Part shown: piece after piece, positions 47,401 through 52,222 of the stretch
Layout of the letters: each line of letters opens with the position of its first letter
Numbering within the stretch: position 1 is the stretch's first letter
Source of the DNA: Amphiura filiformis
Taxonomy: Eukaryota > Echinodermata > Ophiuroidea > Amphilepidida > Amphiuridae
Length of the DNA: 64,000 nt
Assembly (NCBI RefSeq): GCF_039555335.1
Contig: NC_092644.1
Coordinates: 43,448,667 to 43,512,666, forward strand
Direction: 5' to 3'
The notes under the pieces: model-generated
The model's database searches: none
The model's input: the letters and a program-made list of their open reading frames with translations, nothing else
Told to the model about the DNA's origin: nothing
Made by a program: the position numbers and the translations under genes

Positions 47401-47886
47401 ACAAACGTTTGCGGGAATCAGTTACATTATTCAAATAATAACATCCACAACATACACATGATACATGCAATTGCATACATTTAGAAGTCAATGACAACAT
47501 ACAAATCAATGTACAATAATATTGTGGTGCTCATGAATGTCGTCTGCGCGCTGCGACAAAGTTGTTTCACTAACCGCACTGCCAATTTACATATTGGAAA
47601 ATTTCAACGAAAATCCTCATTGCTTGGATTTCGATGAACAATACACCGTGCACTTGTTGTAACATGCCTGAACATGCCGAATGACACGTGAATCTTGATT
47701 GGATAGAATTACATAAAACATCATTTCTGTAAACTGCATGACCTTCTTTATGTATTTAAAAGATTACAAGTACCTCATAAAATCCGTGTCAGAAGTAATA
47801 ACATCTCCAGGTGTCACCAAACGGCTTGGTTCTTCAATATCGGTGACCACTTTCCGTCGCTTCACAGCTTCTATGGAGATCGCCAT
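14403..47886 (-). CDS. EXOSC2: Exosome complex component RRP4 (EXOSC2), complete, 8 exons
   Basis: This is a cap subunit of the nuclear and cytoplasmic RNA exosome, the 3'-to-5' RNA processing and decay complex. It helps close the hexameric ring and guide RNA to the nucleases; it is not itself a nuclease. Eight exons joined at GT-AG sites give 885 bp, or 294 residues (human is 293 as I recall). The N-terminal domain has VTPGDVIT at 24-31. The S1 RNA-binding domain spans roughly 75-160 ([12 protein letters not shown], then [20 protein letters not shown] and [13 protein letters not shown]). The KH domain has the diagnostic GNNG loop at 195-198, followed by YVWIYP. The C-terminal helices include [20 protein letters not shown]. 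Splice phases agree at every junction and no residue is missing, so the gene looks functional. Introns total about 32.6 kb and are crowded with transposons. Confidence 0.96.
14490..17640. other. EXOSC2 intron 7, distal part: nothing recognised
   Basis: No supported exon. A CpG-rich patch at 14890-14990 repeats ATCGCG words (GATATCGCG, GCTATCGCG). Frames at 15182-15499 and on the minus strand at 16156-16848 show no family signature. Several poly-T runs occur at 17050-17270. Confidence 0.4.
17690..18090 (+). repeat. Diverged direct repeats (about 120-160 bp)
   Basis: Related blocks contain CAATACATT-CAATTCTTT, CACAAGCCATTCACCATTTT, ACCACCATGCACCA and GCACAAATTCAAGTACCAT. They recur two or three times with substitutions and length changes. 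This is an old, imperfect tandem duplication within intron 7. Confidence 0.65.
18249..18713. mobile_element. hAT-type miniature element with 8-bp TSD
   Basis: The ends are CAGTGTTGCCAA and TTGGCATCACTG (inverted), bounded on both sides by CTGTGCAT (18241-18248 and 18714-18721). An 8-bp duplication and a CAGTG terminus are typical of hAT transposons. The 465-bp interior repeats AAGTAGCCCAATTTT-like words and encodes no transposase. Confidence 0.9.
18882..19440 (+). repeat. Minisatellite, about 21-24-bp period
   Basis: Units of the type CCATCCCTACCCATTCCTGT alternate with CACACCATCCCTCCCC variants and shorter GTCGTACCATCCCT inserts, giving a higher-order pattern of roughly 60 bp. The plus strand is strongly pyrimidine-biased. 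All frames stay open for long distances because stops are absent from the unit, so the 150-240-codon frames here are artefacts. Confidence 0.95.
19838..19974. mobile_element. Tc1/mariner- or pogo-type MITE, TA target
   Basis: The left end CAGTGGAAACTTGTTAACAC and right end GTGTTAACAAGTTTCCTG are inverted copies flanked by TA on both sides. It is 137 bp with no coding capacity. The CAGT-GGAAA-like terminus is reminiscent of pogo/Tigger elements. Confidence 0.8.
20265..20570 (+). repeat. Degenerate tandem repeat, about 90-100 bp
   Basis: The block CAGCTTCACA-CCA followed by ATTGGTTGCAAGCATTGG recurs about three to four times with variable spacing. It is moderately diverged. Confidence 0.65.
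20775..21060 (-). CDS. Cys-rich open frame (CxxC ... CVCTRC), possible exon
   Basis: The minus-strand frame is open from about 21060 to a stop at 20775. It contains [20 protein letters not shown], then [14 protein letters not shown] and a Lys/Pro-rich basic tail. Four Cys in two C-x2-C pairs about 40 residues apart suggest a treble-clef-like or other zinc-binding fold; this is an inference. It lies inside EXOSC2 intron 7 on the same strand. I do not recognise the family, and no start codon or acceptor is secure. It may be an intronic gene, a transposon-encoded fragment or an unrelated exon. Confidence 0.35.
21061..22186. other. Intron 7: one transposon fragment, otherwise nothing
   Basis: At about 21616-21720, AGGCATGAGACTGCACTTTC and GTGAAATTGGGCAAAAAGTA match the complete small element at 53771-53932 in opposite orientation, so this is a one-ended fragment of that family. 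The rest is AT-rich. Short TTACATT repeats occur at 21105-21200. Confidence 0.6.
22187..22454. mobile_element. MITE rich in CAAGGACTTT repeats
   Basis: The ends CAGGGTTCC and GGGAGCCCTG are imperfectly inverted and flanked by AATGTT on both sides (22181-22186, 22455-22460). The interior repeats TTCAAGGACTTTCAAGG several times. The terminus suggests a hAT relative, but the visible duplication is 6 bp rather than 8. Confidence 0.75.
22919..23297. mobile_element. TTAA-target MITE (AGGCCTATTCAGTGAT ends)
   Basis: AGGCCTATTCAGTGAT at the left and ATCACTGAATAGGCCT at the right are perfect inverses. TTAA stands on both sides (22915-22918, 23298-23301). It is 379 bp and non-coding. TTAA targets are used by piggyBac and Kolobok transposases. 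A non-CCC terminus leans towards Kolobok, which is an inference. Confidence 0.85.
23302..24672. other. Intron 7: nothing recognised
   Basis: No supported exon or repeat. Short frames at 23802-24060 overlap on opposite strands and have no family signal. Confidence 0.45.
24673..25192. mobile_element. Palindromic mariner-like element (two 5' ends head to head)
   Basis: The two arms (about 24673-24930 and 24935-25192) are inverted copies starting GAAAGAGCTATATCAATGAA. Each arm carries terminal sequence, leader and the start of a mariner-type transposase frame. The right arm on the minus strand reads [20 protein letters not shown]; the left arm on the plus strand reads [19 protein letters not shown]. 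This fits the N-terminal helix-turn-helix of mariner transposases. The catalytic DDD region is absent. The element can fold on itself and sits 46 bp from the exon 7 donor of EXOSC2. Confidence 0.8.
25239..25367 (-). CDS. EXOSC2: EXOSC2 exon 7 (residues 224-266)
   Basis: The acceptor is TTTGTTGCAG and the donor is GTAAGTAC. It encodes [40 protein letters not shown] and NFD. The donor lies only 46 bp from the edge of the mariner palindrome at 24673-25192. Confidence 0.96.
25368..26101. other. EXOSC2 intron 6
   Basis: A 734-bp intron with no recognisable insertion. Overlapping short frames near 25679-25934 are not supported as genes. Confidence 0.7.
26102..26284 (-). CDS. EXOSC2: EXOSC2 exon 6 (residues 163-223), KH domain
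   Basis: The acceptor is TTTCCCAG and the donor is GTATGT. It encodes [36 protein letters not shown] and YVWIYP. The GxNG loop (GNNG) identifies the KH domain. A His/Asp-rich insert (SKDDEHQH) replaces a short Glu-rich loop of the human protein. Confidence 0.97.
26677..27120 (+). repeat. Tandem repeat of about 117 bp, four copies, intron 5
   Basis: Units begin at ATGTTGACTGTACCCACCAA-like words near 26677, 26794, 26912 and 27028. Each contains TTTGACCTCAGATGACC, GGTGACCTCGGATGACCC-like and AATGACCTTCCAAAA. Copies are diverged by perhaps 10-15%. The TGACCT-rich unit is built of nuclear-receptor half-site-like words, probably coincidentally. Confidence 0.9.
27121..28612. other. EXOSC2 intron 5, remainder
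   Basis: A 29-bp block (GCACGAAATGAACGACTCTA ATCAG) is directly repeated at 27842-27897. Otherwise no supported exon. ACACCCTGTATAT at 27600 is a word common at transposon ends but has no partner that I could place. Confidence 0.5.
28613..28681 (-). CDS. EXOSC2: EXOSC2 exon 5 (residues 140-162)
   Basis: A 69-bp exon after TTAATTCAG, with donor GTATTG. It encodes [20 protein letters not shown] then YGK, the last strands of S1 (human [20 protein letters not shown]). Both boundaries are in phase 0. Confidence 0.95.
28682..30911. other. EXOSC2 intron 4
   Basis: About 2.2 kb without a supported gene. Sequence at 29190-29330 (GGCCAAGATTG, GTCATTGGTTTTACACG, AATGTCTCAAATAATTCC) is shared in inverse orientation with 46470-46590, showing a dispersed repeat. 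ACAGGGTG words near 29530-29560 resemble transposon termini but no full element is defined. Confidence 0.5.
30912..31067 (-). CDS. EXOSC2: EXOSC2 exon 4 (residues 88-139)
   Basis: The acceptor is CACATACAG and the donor is GTATCC after the Ser139 codon. It encodes 52 residues of the S1 core, including [34 protein letters not shown] and [10 protein letters not shown], which are nearly invariant in animal RRP4. Confidence 0.97.
31458..31764. mobile_element. piggyBac-type MITE with TTAA duplication
   Basis: The termini CCCTTTGAACCC and GGGTTCAAAGGG are perfect inverses. They are flanked by TTAA (31454-31457 and 31765-31768), the target used by piggyBac transposases, and the CCC start also fits that superfamily. 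Its 307 bp have no transposase and contain subterminal GAGCCG-TTAGC-GACTC and GGCTCGTCGGG words. Confidence 0.85.
31922..33132. mobile_element. hAT-type element with 8-bp TSD, containing a nested element
   Basis: The ends CAGCCCTCGAATTAAGG and TTAATTAGAGGGCTG are inverted. ATATTTGC is present on both sides (31914-31921 and 33133-33140). The left part repeats AAGGCAA and GGCACGGCA words. A second copy of the left half lies at 60249-60432. The middle (about 32213-33072) is a separate insertion. No transposase frame is visible. Confidence 0.88.
32213..33072. mobile_element. Nested element with ACTCGGCAGT ends
   Basis: ACTCGGCAGT and ACTGCCGAGT are perfect inverses bounding 860 bp inside the hAT-type element. 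Both ends carry repeated CACCCTTTTTATT- and CCCACGCTTTTTA-like words that are inverse or direct echoes of each other. A clear target duplication could not be placed. A 65-codon frame at 32681-32878 has no recognisable family. Confidence 0.65.
33463..33508 (-). CDS. EXOSC2: EXOSC2 exon 3, 46-bp micro-exon (residues 72-87)
   Basis: Only 46 bp between CTTTATCAG and GTAAGTG. It completes Arg72 and encodes [15 protein letters not shown], the first strand of the S1 domain. Standard open-frame searches would miss it. Phase and conservation make it secure. Confidence 0.93.
33614..33872. mobile_element. Fold-back MITE in EXOSC2 intron 2
   Basis: The left arm AAGTGAGGCACCAC followed by TTTGGTCCTATAG and ATCGGTGCCC is matched inversely on the right by GGGCACCGATAG, CTATAGGACCAAA and GTTGTGCCTGACTT. 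It fills much of the 671-bp intron 2. It is non-coding. The superfamily is not assigned. Confidence 0.75.
34180..34281 (-). CDS. EXOSC2: EXOSC2 exon 2 (residues 38-72)
   Basis: The acceptor GAATGTAG precedes A-GGT-CAT-GGA, completing Arg38 as AGA and giving [20 protein letters not shown] and then [13 protein letters not shown]. The donor is GTAAGC in phase 2. This matches the end of the N-terminal domain of RRP4. Confidence 0.95.
34373..35229. mobile_element. hAT-type element with near-perfect 8-bp TSD
   Basis: CAGTGTCTGAAATAAG at the left and CTTATTTCGAACACTG at the right are inverted. The flanks are ATTCGGGC and ATCCGGGC (7 of 8 bases). Both subterminal regions contain GGTTGTCC words. The middle is occupied by a TTAA-target MITE (34676-35032), so the hAT element is older. 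Confidence 0.85.
34676..35032. mobile_element. Fold-back MITE, TTAA target, GGGGGTACTACACCCC ends
   Basis: The ends GGGGGTACTACACCC and GGGTGTAGTACCCCC are flanked by TTAA on both sides. The two halves are inverted copies (ATTTTTGCATTTTTCTCA, GGCAAGGAATCCAATTACTA, CAAGACAAGCGGTT), so the whole 357 bp can fold into a hairpin. Relatives lie at 58348-58694 and 59470-59825. The GGG terminus and TTAA suggest a Kolobok-like transposase in trans. Confidence 0.9.
35478..35550 (+). repeat. G-rich GGTCACGGGG repeat
   Basis: Short runs of GGGGGGGTCAC repeated about four times give several G-tracts within 70 bp. G-quadruplex formation is possible but untested. Confidence 0.7.
35662..39392. mobile_element. 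3.7-kb TIR element with internal duplications and 14 copies of a 14-bp motif
   Basis: The termini ATATGGTCATTTTCACGGTA and its inverse (ACTGTGAAAATGACCATAT) continue as inverted repeats for about 45 bp. The left half is duplicated in tandem (35662-36478 and 36479-37290). The right half is also duplicated (37291-38338 and 38339-39392), so each internal junction contains another terminus. GAAGCCTCCGAAAC or its inverse, allowing one mismatch, occurs 14 times (four, four, three and three per block), often beside TTTCCGTTAACAATTG. No transposase frame exists. The motif layout suggests protein binding sites. No clear TSD was found. Confidence 0.85.
39497..40270 (-). repeat. 3' LTR (minus-strand element)
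   Basis: 774 bp, matching the 5' LTR except for roughly ten small differences such as one- to three-base indels around 39770-39890. It is preceded on the plus strand by the target duplication GTAT. Confidence 0.92.
40271..40285 (-). promoter_or_regulatory. Polypurine tract
   Basis: On the minus strand AGGTGGGGAGAG ends exactly where the 3' LTR starts (TGAAATGCCC). This is the expected primer for plus-strand DNA synthesis. Confidence 0.75.
40286..42397. other. Non-coding 3' part of the LTR element
   Basis: No pol or env signature on the minus strand. A plus-strand frame at 41069-41557 is Ser-rich with no family resemblance and is judged non-genic. It includes the TIR element at 40735-40925 and repeated GCGTCTAC words shared with the LTRs. 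Confidence 0.5.
40735..40925. mobile_element. Second copy of the GTGTAACTCGCT element
   Basis: The ends GTGTAACTCGCTAGCTG and GGGAGCGAGTTACACTTACC are inverted copies. Sequence between them matches 7694-7935 in reverse orientation. The copy lies within the LTR element's 3' non-coding part. Confidence 0.75.
42398..43035 (-). pseudogene. Pol remnant: pre-integrase linker and zinc-binding domain
   Basis: The first frame (43035-42652) has [20 protein letters not shown] and ends [20 protein letters not shown], the region between RNase H and integrase in Ty3-like pol. The second (42652-42398) has [20 protein letters not shown], the distal half of the integrase H2C2 zinc-binding domain. The catalytic core is absent. 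Gag joins this piece directly, so about 2 kb of pol was deleted. Confidence 0.75.
43115..43890 (-). pseudogene. Gag capsid and zinc-knuckle segment, two frameshifts
   Basis: Successive frames give [20 protein letters not shown] and the capsid-like [21 protein letters not shown] basic nucleocapsid follows with [14 protein letters not shown] (C-x2-C-x4-H-x4-C), a retroviral-type zinc knuckle. Breaks near 43700 and 43620 move the frame. The order is normal for Ty3-like gag. The frame ends shortly after the knuckle. Confidence 0.8.
43891..44178 (-). mobile_element. LINE 3' end inserted in gag
   Basis: On the minus strand a frame reads [20 protein letters not shown], then [30 protein letters not shown] and LGAN, the C-terminus typical of LINE ORF2. 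It is followed by a short 3' UTR with GTTATCGTTGCAATAAAGC and by an A-rich tail (the poly-T at 43898-43930 on the plus strand). It is 5'-truncated, as expected for target-primed insertion. Gag sequence continues on both sides. Confidence 0.8.
44180..44458 (-). pseudogene. Gag N-terminal segment
   Basis: An open frame rich in Asp/Glu, Arg/Pro and Ser ends in MKPSEYDGS, a motif common at the entry of retrotransposon capsid regions. It is cut by a LINE fragment at about 44178. The rest of gag resumes at about 43890. Confidence 0.6.
44520..44718. mobile_element. CpG-rich mariner-type MITE (TTTTCGCGA repeats)
   Basis: CTGTAAAAGTCAATATTTTC at the left and its inverse (CGAAAATTTCTACTTTTACAG) at the right are flanked by TA. 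Inside 199 bp the words TTTTCGCG or CGCGAAAA occur about seven times. It is inserted between the primer binding site and gag of the LTR element. Confidence 0.82.
44788..44805 (-). promoter_or_regulatory. Primer binding site
   Basis: Directly inside the 5' LTR, the minus strand reads TTGGTGAGCAGCGGTGCG. TGG followed by a sequence complementary to a tRNA 3' end is the expected primer site. The matching tRNA was not identified. Confidence 0.6.
44806..45581 (-). repeat. 5' LTR (minus-strand element)
   Basis: 776 bp with TG...CA ends. On the plus strand it begins TGTAATGATTTACTCAGGG and ends GGCTCAGGGCATTTCA, followed by the GTAT target duplication. It should contain the element's promoter, but no TATA box was assigned with confidence. 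Confidence 0.92.
45586..46982. other. Intron 1: G-rich dispersed repeat fragments
   Basis: TGTGCAATAATTATGAG near 45710 and several GGGGCAAGCGATTTTTGGC words (45760-45800, 46850-46935) are related to the fold-back element at 48246-48566. This suggests an older copy expanded by insertions. 46470-46590 is shared in inverse with 29190-29330. No exon is seen. Confidence 0.55.
46264..46343 (-). repeat. tRNA-derived SINE or tRNA pseudogene
   Basis: The minus strand has an A-box-like TTGGTCTAGCGGTAACGGG, a seven-base loop CTGCGGT with T before a would-be GCG anticodon, and a B-box-like GAGATCGAGTCCCGC. The anticodon stem is imperfect and no CCA or clean acceptor stem is present, so a working tRNA is unlikely. 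Confidence 0.55.
46983..47352. mobile_element. TA-target MITE (AGCCCTTTCGCAAATTC ends)
   Basis: AGCCCTTTCGCAAATTCAGA at the left is inverted at the right and flanked by TA. The inversion continues for over 100 bp with GAGGCTGCAGTG-like and GCATAAAAA words. A one-ended relative lies at 55090-55270. It sits 0.4 kb from EXOSC2 exon 1. Confidence 0.82.
47774..47886 (-). CDS. EXOSC2: EXOSC2 exon 1 (residues 1-38)
   Basis: The start codon lies in AAGATGGCG, a good initiation context that also matches a YY1 site. The exon encodes a variable N-terminus, then [17 protein letters not shown], and ends within the Arg38 codon at the donor GTACTT (phase 2). The human protein has the equivalent VVPGDTIT and GFMR. 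Confidence 0.93.
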
Positions 47887-47892
47887 CTTGAA
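47880..47892 (-). promoter_or_regulatory. EXOSC2: YY1-like site over the EXOSC2 start codon
   Basis: The minus strand reads TTCAAGATGGCGATC. AAGATGGCG is the core YY1 recognition sequence, often found at translation starts of housekeeping genes. Functional use here is inferred. Confidence 0.45.
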
Positions 47893-48054
47893 ATACGCCA
47901 CCTATCGGCGACTTTTCGGCGTTGGGTGTTGCCACAATGAATAAATTTATTTAACGGATTTTGTACCGGTAGGTATTTTGGAACTCAGTTTTGAATCAAA
48001 TGTTACCGGAAATCGAAGTTTGCCTTGCCGTTGTAACAAAACTGAGCTAAATCA

Positions 48055-48200
48055 AAATTGATTGATTGATTGATTTCCCTCCCTCACTCACTCAATCACT
48101 CACTCCGATTCACTCAGTCAGTCAGTCAGTCACTCTCTCACTAACTCACTCACTCACTCGCTCACTCACTCACTCACTCACTCACTCAGGCTCCCCTACT
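48055..48200 (+). repeat. Microsatellite (CACT)n and CAGT-rich tract
   Basis: Imperfect CACTCACTCACT runs with a short CAGTCAGTCAGT section, preceded by three TTGATTGATTGA units. About 150 bp. Confidence 0.95.
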
Positions 48201-48245
48201 CACTCCCTCACTTTGGAAGGCAAAAATCAAAATCATTTAGGACCA

Positions 48246-48566
48246 AGTCCCGGGATTGGGGGTTGTGCAATAATTATGTGTAGGCCTACCCTCGGGGTGG
48301 TGAATTCTCAAAATGGTCTGCAAAAAATCGCTTTCCCCCCTGTGGCCGTGCCAAAAATTCTTTGCAGGTTTCCCCCCCCCCTTTTTTATGGCGTAATATA
48401 GAAACGGTGCCCAAAATATATGTGCCAAAAATCGCTTGCCCCCCCCCCTTTCGACCTGCCAAAAATTCGCATGACCCCCCCCCCTTGACCTGCCAAAAAT
48501 GCTTGCCCCCCCCCCCCCCTATAAATAACCACCCGGGGGTACACATAATTATTGCACCACCCCTTA
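48246..48566. mobile_element. Fold-back G/C-run element
   Basis: TTGTGCAATAATTATGTGTA at the left is inverted at 48540-48562 (TACACATAATTATTGCACCA). Between them are poly-C runs and CCAAAAATCGCTTGCCCCCC words. It is related to fragments at 45700-45800 and 46850-46935. Length polymorphism of the C-runs is likely. Confidence 0.75.
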
Positions 48567-48616
48567 TTTCTTACTATTACTTACTTAGGCCATTTTAATT
48601 AAATTATGTGTCTTAA

Positions 48617-48931
48617 AGGAGTATTTAGTGATCCTAGCATCCTCTTGTTATGACATTTTTCAGTACATATCCACGAAAAAAGCATCATTCCCAAAATTTT
48701 CAGTTGATTCCGATATTGCGTTTGCGAGTTATGCGAATTATGTGTATTAGGCCTACACTAGAACGAAATTCAAATTTCACGATATCTTTCATGTCTTTGC
48801 TAAACGAATTAATCTGCAAGAAATATTGTGTACATAAACATTATGTAGCCAGAGGTTTCCAGTGATATAAAAATCTCAACTTTTTTTGAGAAAAGTGGGG
48901 GGGATGAGGCTGTGGATCACGAAATGCCCTT
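48617..48931. mobile_element. TTAA-target MITE (AGGAGTATTTMGTGATCC family), copy 1
   Basis: The ends AGGAGTATTTAGTGATCC and GGATCACGAAATGCCCTT are inverted. TTAA is present on both sides (48613-48616, 48932-48935). A second copy in opposite orientation lies at 50409-50659, inside another MITE. Shared interior words include AACGAATTAATCTGCAAGAA. Confidence 0.88.
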
Positions 48932-49013
48932 TTAATTGAAATAATGCGGAATGTGGTACGGTGTTTTTTACTGTATTTTTTTTTATGTGTCAGTATACGT
49001 ACAGGATTTCGGA

Positions 49014-49092
49014 CAAGCATTTTGTGCAAAAAGATTTCCAATGTTGCAAATGTTGGATTTGTGCAAAAAGATATCCAATGTTGCAAATGTTG
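49014..49092 (+). repeat. Two tandem copies of a 38-bp unit
   Basis: GTGCAAAAAGATTTCCAATG TTGCAAATGTTG recurs once with a single change. This is a recent local duplication. Confidence 0.8.
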
Positions 49093-49464
49093 GAATAGTA
49101 GACAAAAAAGTCACTTCTACAAAAAATTGTGTCCAAAGTTTGCAAAAAAAATCGAAAACTTGAAATCAAATACAAATTTTGAGTTTAATTTTCGCCTATT
49201 TTGATAAAAAAAATATAAAAAAATTAAAAAATGAATTTCTTGATTTTCAAAGAGGACTACGTGCACTAATGCATGTGGCAGCTTTGAGTATTGCCTTACT
49301 TTTTTGTAACTTTAGGCAAAACCATAATAGGAGCAAGTATTATCTGTCAATGGGGAAGGGTAAATTTTGTGGCATGCCAAATATCAGACAATGCAGGATC
49401 GTGCCCCCTCCCCCAGACTGGTTGAGAAATGTTAAATCAGAGTACGGTATATACTTTCATGCGC

Positions 49465-49684
49465 GTATTTTGGGGGGGGGGGGCTTTGGGGGCGCCAGCC
49501 CCCCGGGGTCAAAGTAGGGGGCGGCAAAAACGAAGGGGCGGCGGAAGAAGAAGGGGCGGCAAAAACAGGGGCGGCAAAAACGAAGGGGGCGGCTAATGGA
49601 ATTAGCAAAGAAAAAGGGCGCAAAAAATTGAAAAAGCATAAAAAAATTTGAAAAAATGTTGCTTTTGGGACGCTAGCGCCTAAA

Positions 49685-49721
<37 letters not shown>

Positions 49722-49840
49722 CTTCACTTTTCAAACGACCGTGAAAAAATTGGGTCAACCTTTTCGGGCTGTTAAGGAAGGGGCGGCAAAATTGTTTCTT
49801 CTTCAGCCCCCGGGGTTGGGGCGGCCACGGTACGCCACTG
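49465..49840. repeat. GGGGCGGCAAAAACG repeat and long poly-T
   Basis: Repeated GGGGCGGCAAAAACGAAGG words and a run of about 30 T (49690-49718) characterise this stretch. It ends GGCCACGGTACGCCACTG, whose inverse (CAGTGGCGTACCGTGGCC) is a terminus typical of hAT-type repeats. The matching left end could not be placed. Confidence 0.6.
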
Positions 49841-50131
49841 ACTTTGGTTAAATGCTCAAAAATCATTTTAAAAAGCCTGACTTTCACAAATTTCAACCAC
49901 TTTTGGTGCAAATTTCTCAATGTTGGTCAAATTTTATCTGGTTTTTAATAATTAATTTTAAAAAAATTTACTCAAGAATTGTTTTGTTACGTGTTCCGAA
50001 AAAATTGGGCCAAAAATAATCATTTCTTGGGATTTTCTCCAAAAATTTGCATTTTTGCCTTAGTCACAGATGAAATCATCAGGTCTTTTCTAAAATAGAC
50101 CAACAATTTTTTTTACATAAATGAATAGGAG

Positions 50132-50849
50132 GGGGCTGGCATTTTCTTCGGAAGGGGGGATCCCAAAAATGCAGGGGGATCATAAAATTTTCAGACCAAA
50201 ATAGGGGGGTCATAATTTTTTTAACACCCAAAATAGGGGGGGTTATAGAATCATTAAGGGATGGTGACTCAAAATTTTCAAGCTTTTTCACAATCGAAGT
50301 GCGTACAATCTATGCAAAATGTTTACGAGCTCAGCGCGCCTTCTTTATACACTTAGGCCTATGATAAAAAAAAAATTAACGTGCTCCGCACACTTTCTTC
50401 ACTCTTAAAAGGGCATTTCGTGATCCACATGCAGCCTCACCCCCCCCCACTTTTCTTTTAAAAAGTTGAGATATTTATACCATTGGATCACCGCTGGCTA
50501 CATAATGTTTATTTACTAAATATTTCTTGCAGATTAATTCGTTTAGCAAAAATATCGCCAAATTTGAATTTCGTTCTGGTATAGGCCTACTAGAACGAAA
50601 ATACAACAGTACCTCAAAAATGTTATAAAAAGAGGATGCTAGGATCACGAAATACTCCTTTAAGTTCGGGCAATGAATAATTTTTCTTGAGTCTGTGTAG
50701 GTGGAAGGGGGTTATAAAAAATTTTCGACCCAAGATCGATAGGGGCGTCATAAAAATTTTTTACCCGCGATAGGGGGGGGGGGTCATAAAAAATTGACTC
50801 CGGTCACTGACATATTTGGGACCTCCCTGCCGAAAAAAATGCCAGCCCC
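50132..50849. mobile_element. GGGGCTGGC-ended MITE, with nested insertion
   Basis: The ends GGGGCTGGCATTTTCTTCGG and CCGAAAAAAATGCCAGCCCC are inverted. Repeated GGGGGTCATAAAAA words fill the interior. It is the same family as 51098-51586. A TTAA MITE at 50409-50659 interrupts it. Its 3-bp flanks (GAG, CTG) do not match, so one end may be altered. Confidence 0.8.
50409..50659. mobile_element. TTAA-target MITE, copy 2 (nested)
   Basis: Flanked by TTAA at 50405-50408 and 50660-50663. The ends AAGGGCATTTCGTGATCC and GGATCACGAAATACTCCT are inverted. Removing it restores continuity with the sister MITE at 51098-51586 (the CACTCTTAAGTTC region). It is inverted relative to copy 1. Confidence 0.88.
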
Positions 50850-51097
50850 CTGAGCAGCTGAGGCCCAAAAGTTTCTTGGAAAGTCAAAGACAAATTGAAA
50901 TGGGGCTGGCTTTGTGATATGGAAAGTTCTCTAGAAAAATGTAATATGAGTATATTTTACAATTACGGGTTCACCGACCAATCAAGCAATGCAGATTGGT
51001 CAAACACCTTTAAGAATGTAAATAAAGAGCTTGATTATGACAATTGGAGAATCAAAGCCTTGAATAAATCTTCTCTTGACGATTATGTTAGGTACAA

Positions 51098-51586
51098 GGG
51101 GCTGGCATTTTCTTCGGAAGGGGGGGTCACAGATATACTGGGGGGGTCATAGAATTTTCAGACCAAAAATAGGGGGGTTATAATTTTTTAACACCCAAAA
51201 TAGGGGGTTAGTTATTATTTAGGGCTGGTGACTTAAAATTTTCGCGCGCTGCGCGCGCATTCTTTAACTTCACAGTCGAAATGTGCGTACAATCTATGCA
51301 AAATTTTTACACGCTCCGCGCGCCTTCTTTACACTTACAATAAAAATTTTACCGCGCTCCACACACTTTCTTCACTTTTAAGTTTTGATGCGCTCCGCGC
51401 CTTAGTTCCGGCAATGAATAATTTTTCTTGAGTCTGTGTAGTTGGAAGGGGGGGTCATAAAATTTTTCGACCTGCGATAGGGGGGGGGGGTCGTAAAATT
51501 TTTTGCCCGCGATAGGGGGGTCATAAAAAATTGACTCCGGTCACCGACATATTTGTGACCCCCCTTCCGAAGAAAATGCCAGCCCC
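51098..51586. mobile_element. GGGGCTGGC-ended MITE with 3-bp TSD in LINE ORF2
   Basis: The ends GGGGCTGGCATTTTCTTCGG and CCGAAGAAAATGCCAGCCCC are perfect inverses over at least 20 bp, flanked by CAA on both sides (51095-51097, 51587-51589). Taking out the element and one CAA leaves the host LINE frame uninterrupted (VRYK then ERPSLEP), which confirms both boundaries. Interior GGGGGGTCATAAAATTTTT and GCGCTCCGCG words recur. A 3-bp target points to a Harbinger- or CACTA-like transposase, not resolved here. Confidence 0.92.
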
Positions 51587-52156
51587 CAAAGAGCGACCAT
51601 CACTAGAACCATACCTACTTGAAAAACTGAATTTTTATGGGTCAAGCTTAAAATTCAAAGCCCGCTCTAATTCTTTAGATTTGGAAGGAAGGAAAAGTCA
51701 TGGTCAGATATAAACACGGGTCTTTGTAAGTTATGCAATTTAAACCAGGAGGAATCAGTTGATCACTTTCTATTCAATTGTACAAGTTTGGACTACATAA
51801 GGAATGACCACTTCAAAAGACTTGAAAAAGATCTATGTTCTAAAGGGTGGGAAGCGGGGTGGGAAGTAATTTGGCATATGTTCTCGGTTGGGGATGCAAA
51901 TATTAGACACAATCTCCTCTTAGATAACATCTTCGAAGATAGCTATGATCTAGGGTCTATACTTGATAAATGTAGTAAAATGTTTCTCACTGATGCGTGG
52001 AAAGAAAGGAGTAATATATTGAAAGACTTATGATCTCATAATTATAACCCATATTAATGTATTGATTTATGAAGCTCATACAAACATGTATAATATATAT
52101 AGTATAAGTATATCTGTATGACACTGTACGTGTGGTTTTTTTTGTAACAATCGATT

Positions 52157-52222
52157 AAGTTATTTCTTTCTTTCGTTTTTCTTTCTTTCTTTCTTTCTTT
52201 CTTTCATCCGTTCTCTTTCTTT
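52157..52222 (+). repeat. Microsatellite (CTTT)n
   Basis: TTTCTTTCTTTC runs within the 3' UTR of the LINE fragment. Confidence 0.95.

Noticed and set aside
49432..49920. 162-codon minus-strand frame
   Set aside because: Composed of poly-Lys from the poly-T run and Ala/Pro/Phe repeats from GGGGCGGCAAAAACG; low complexity.
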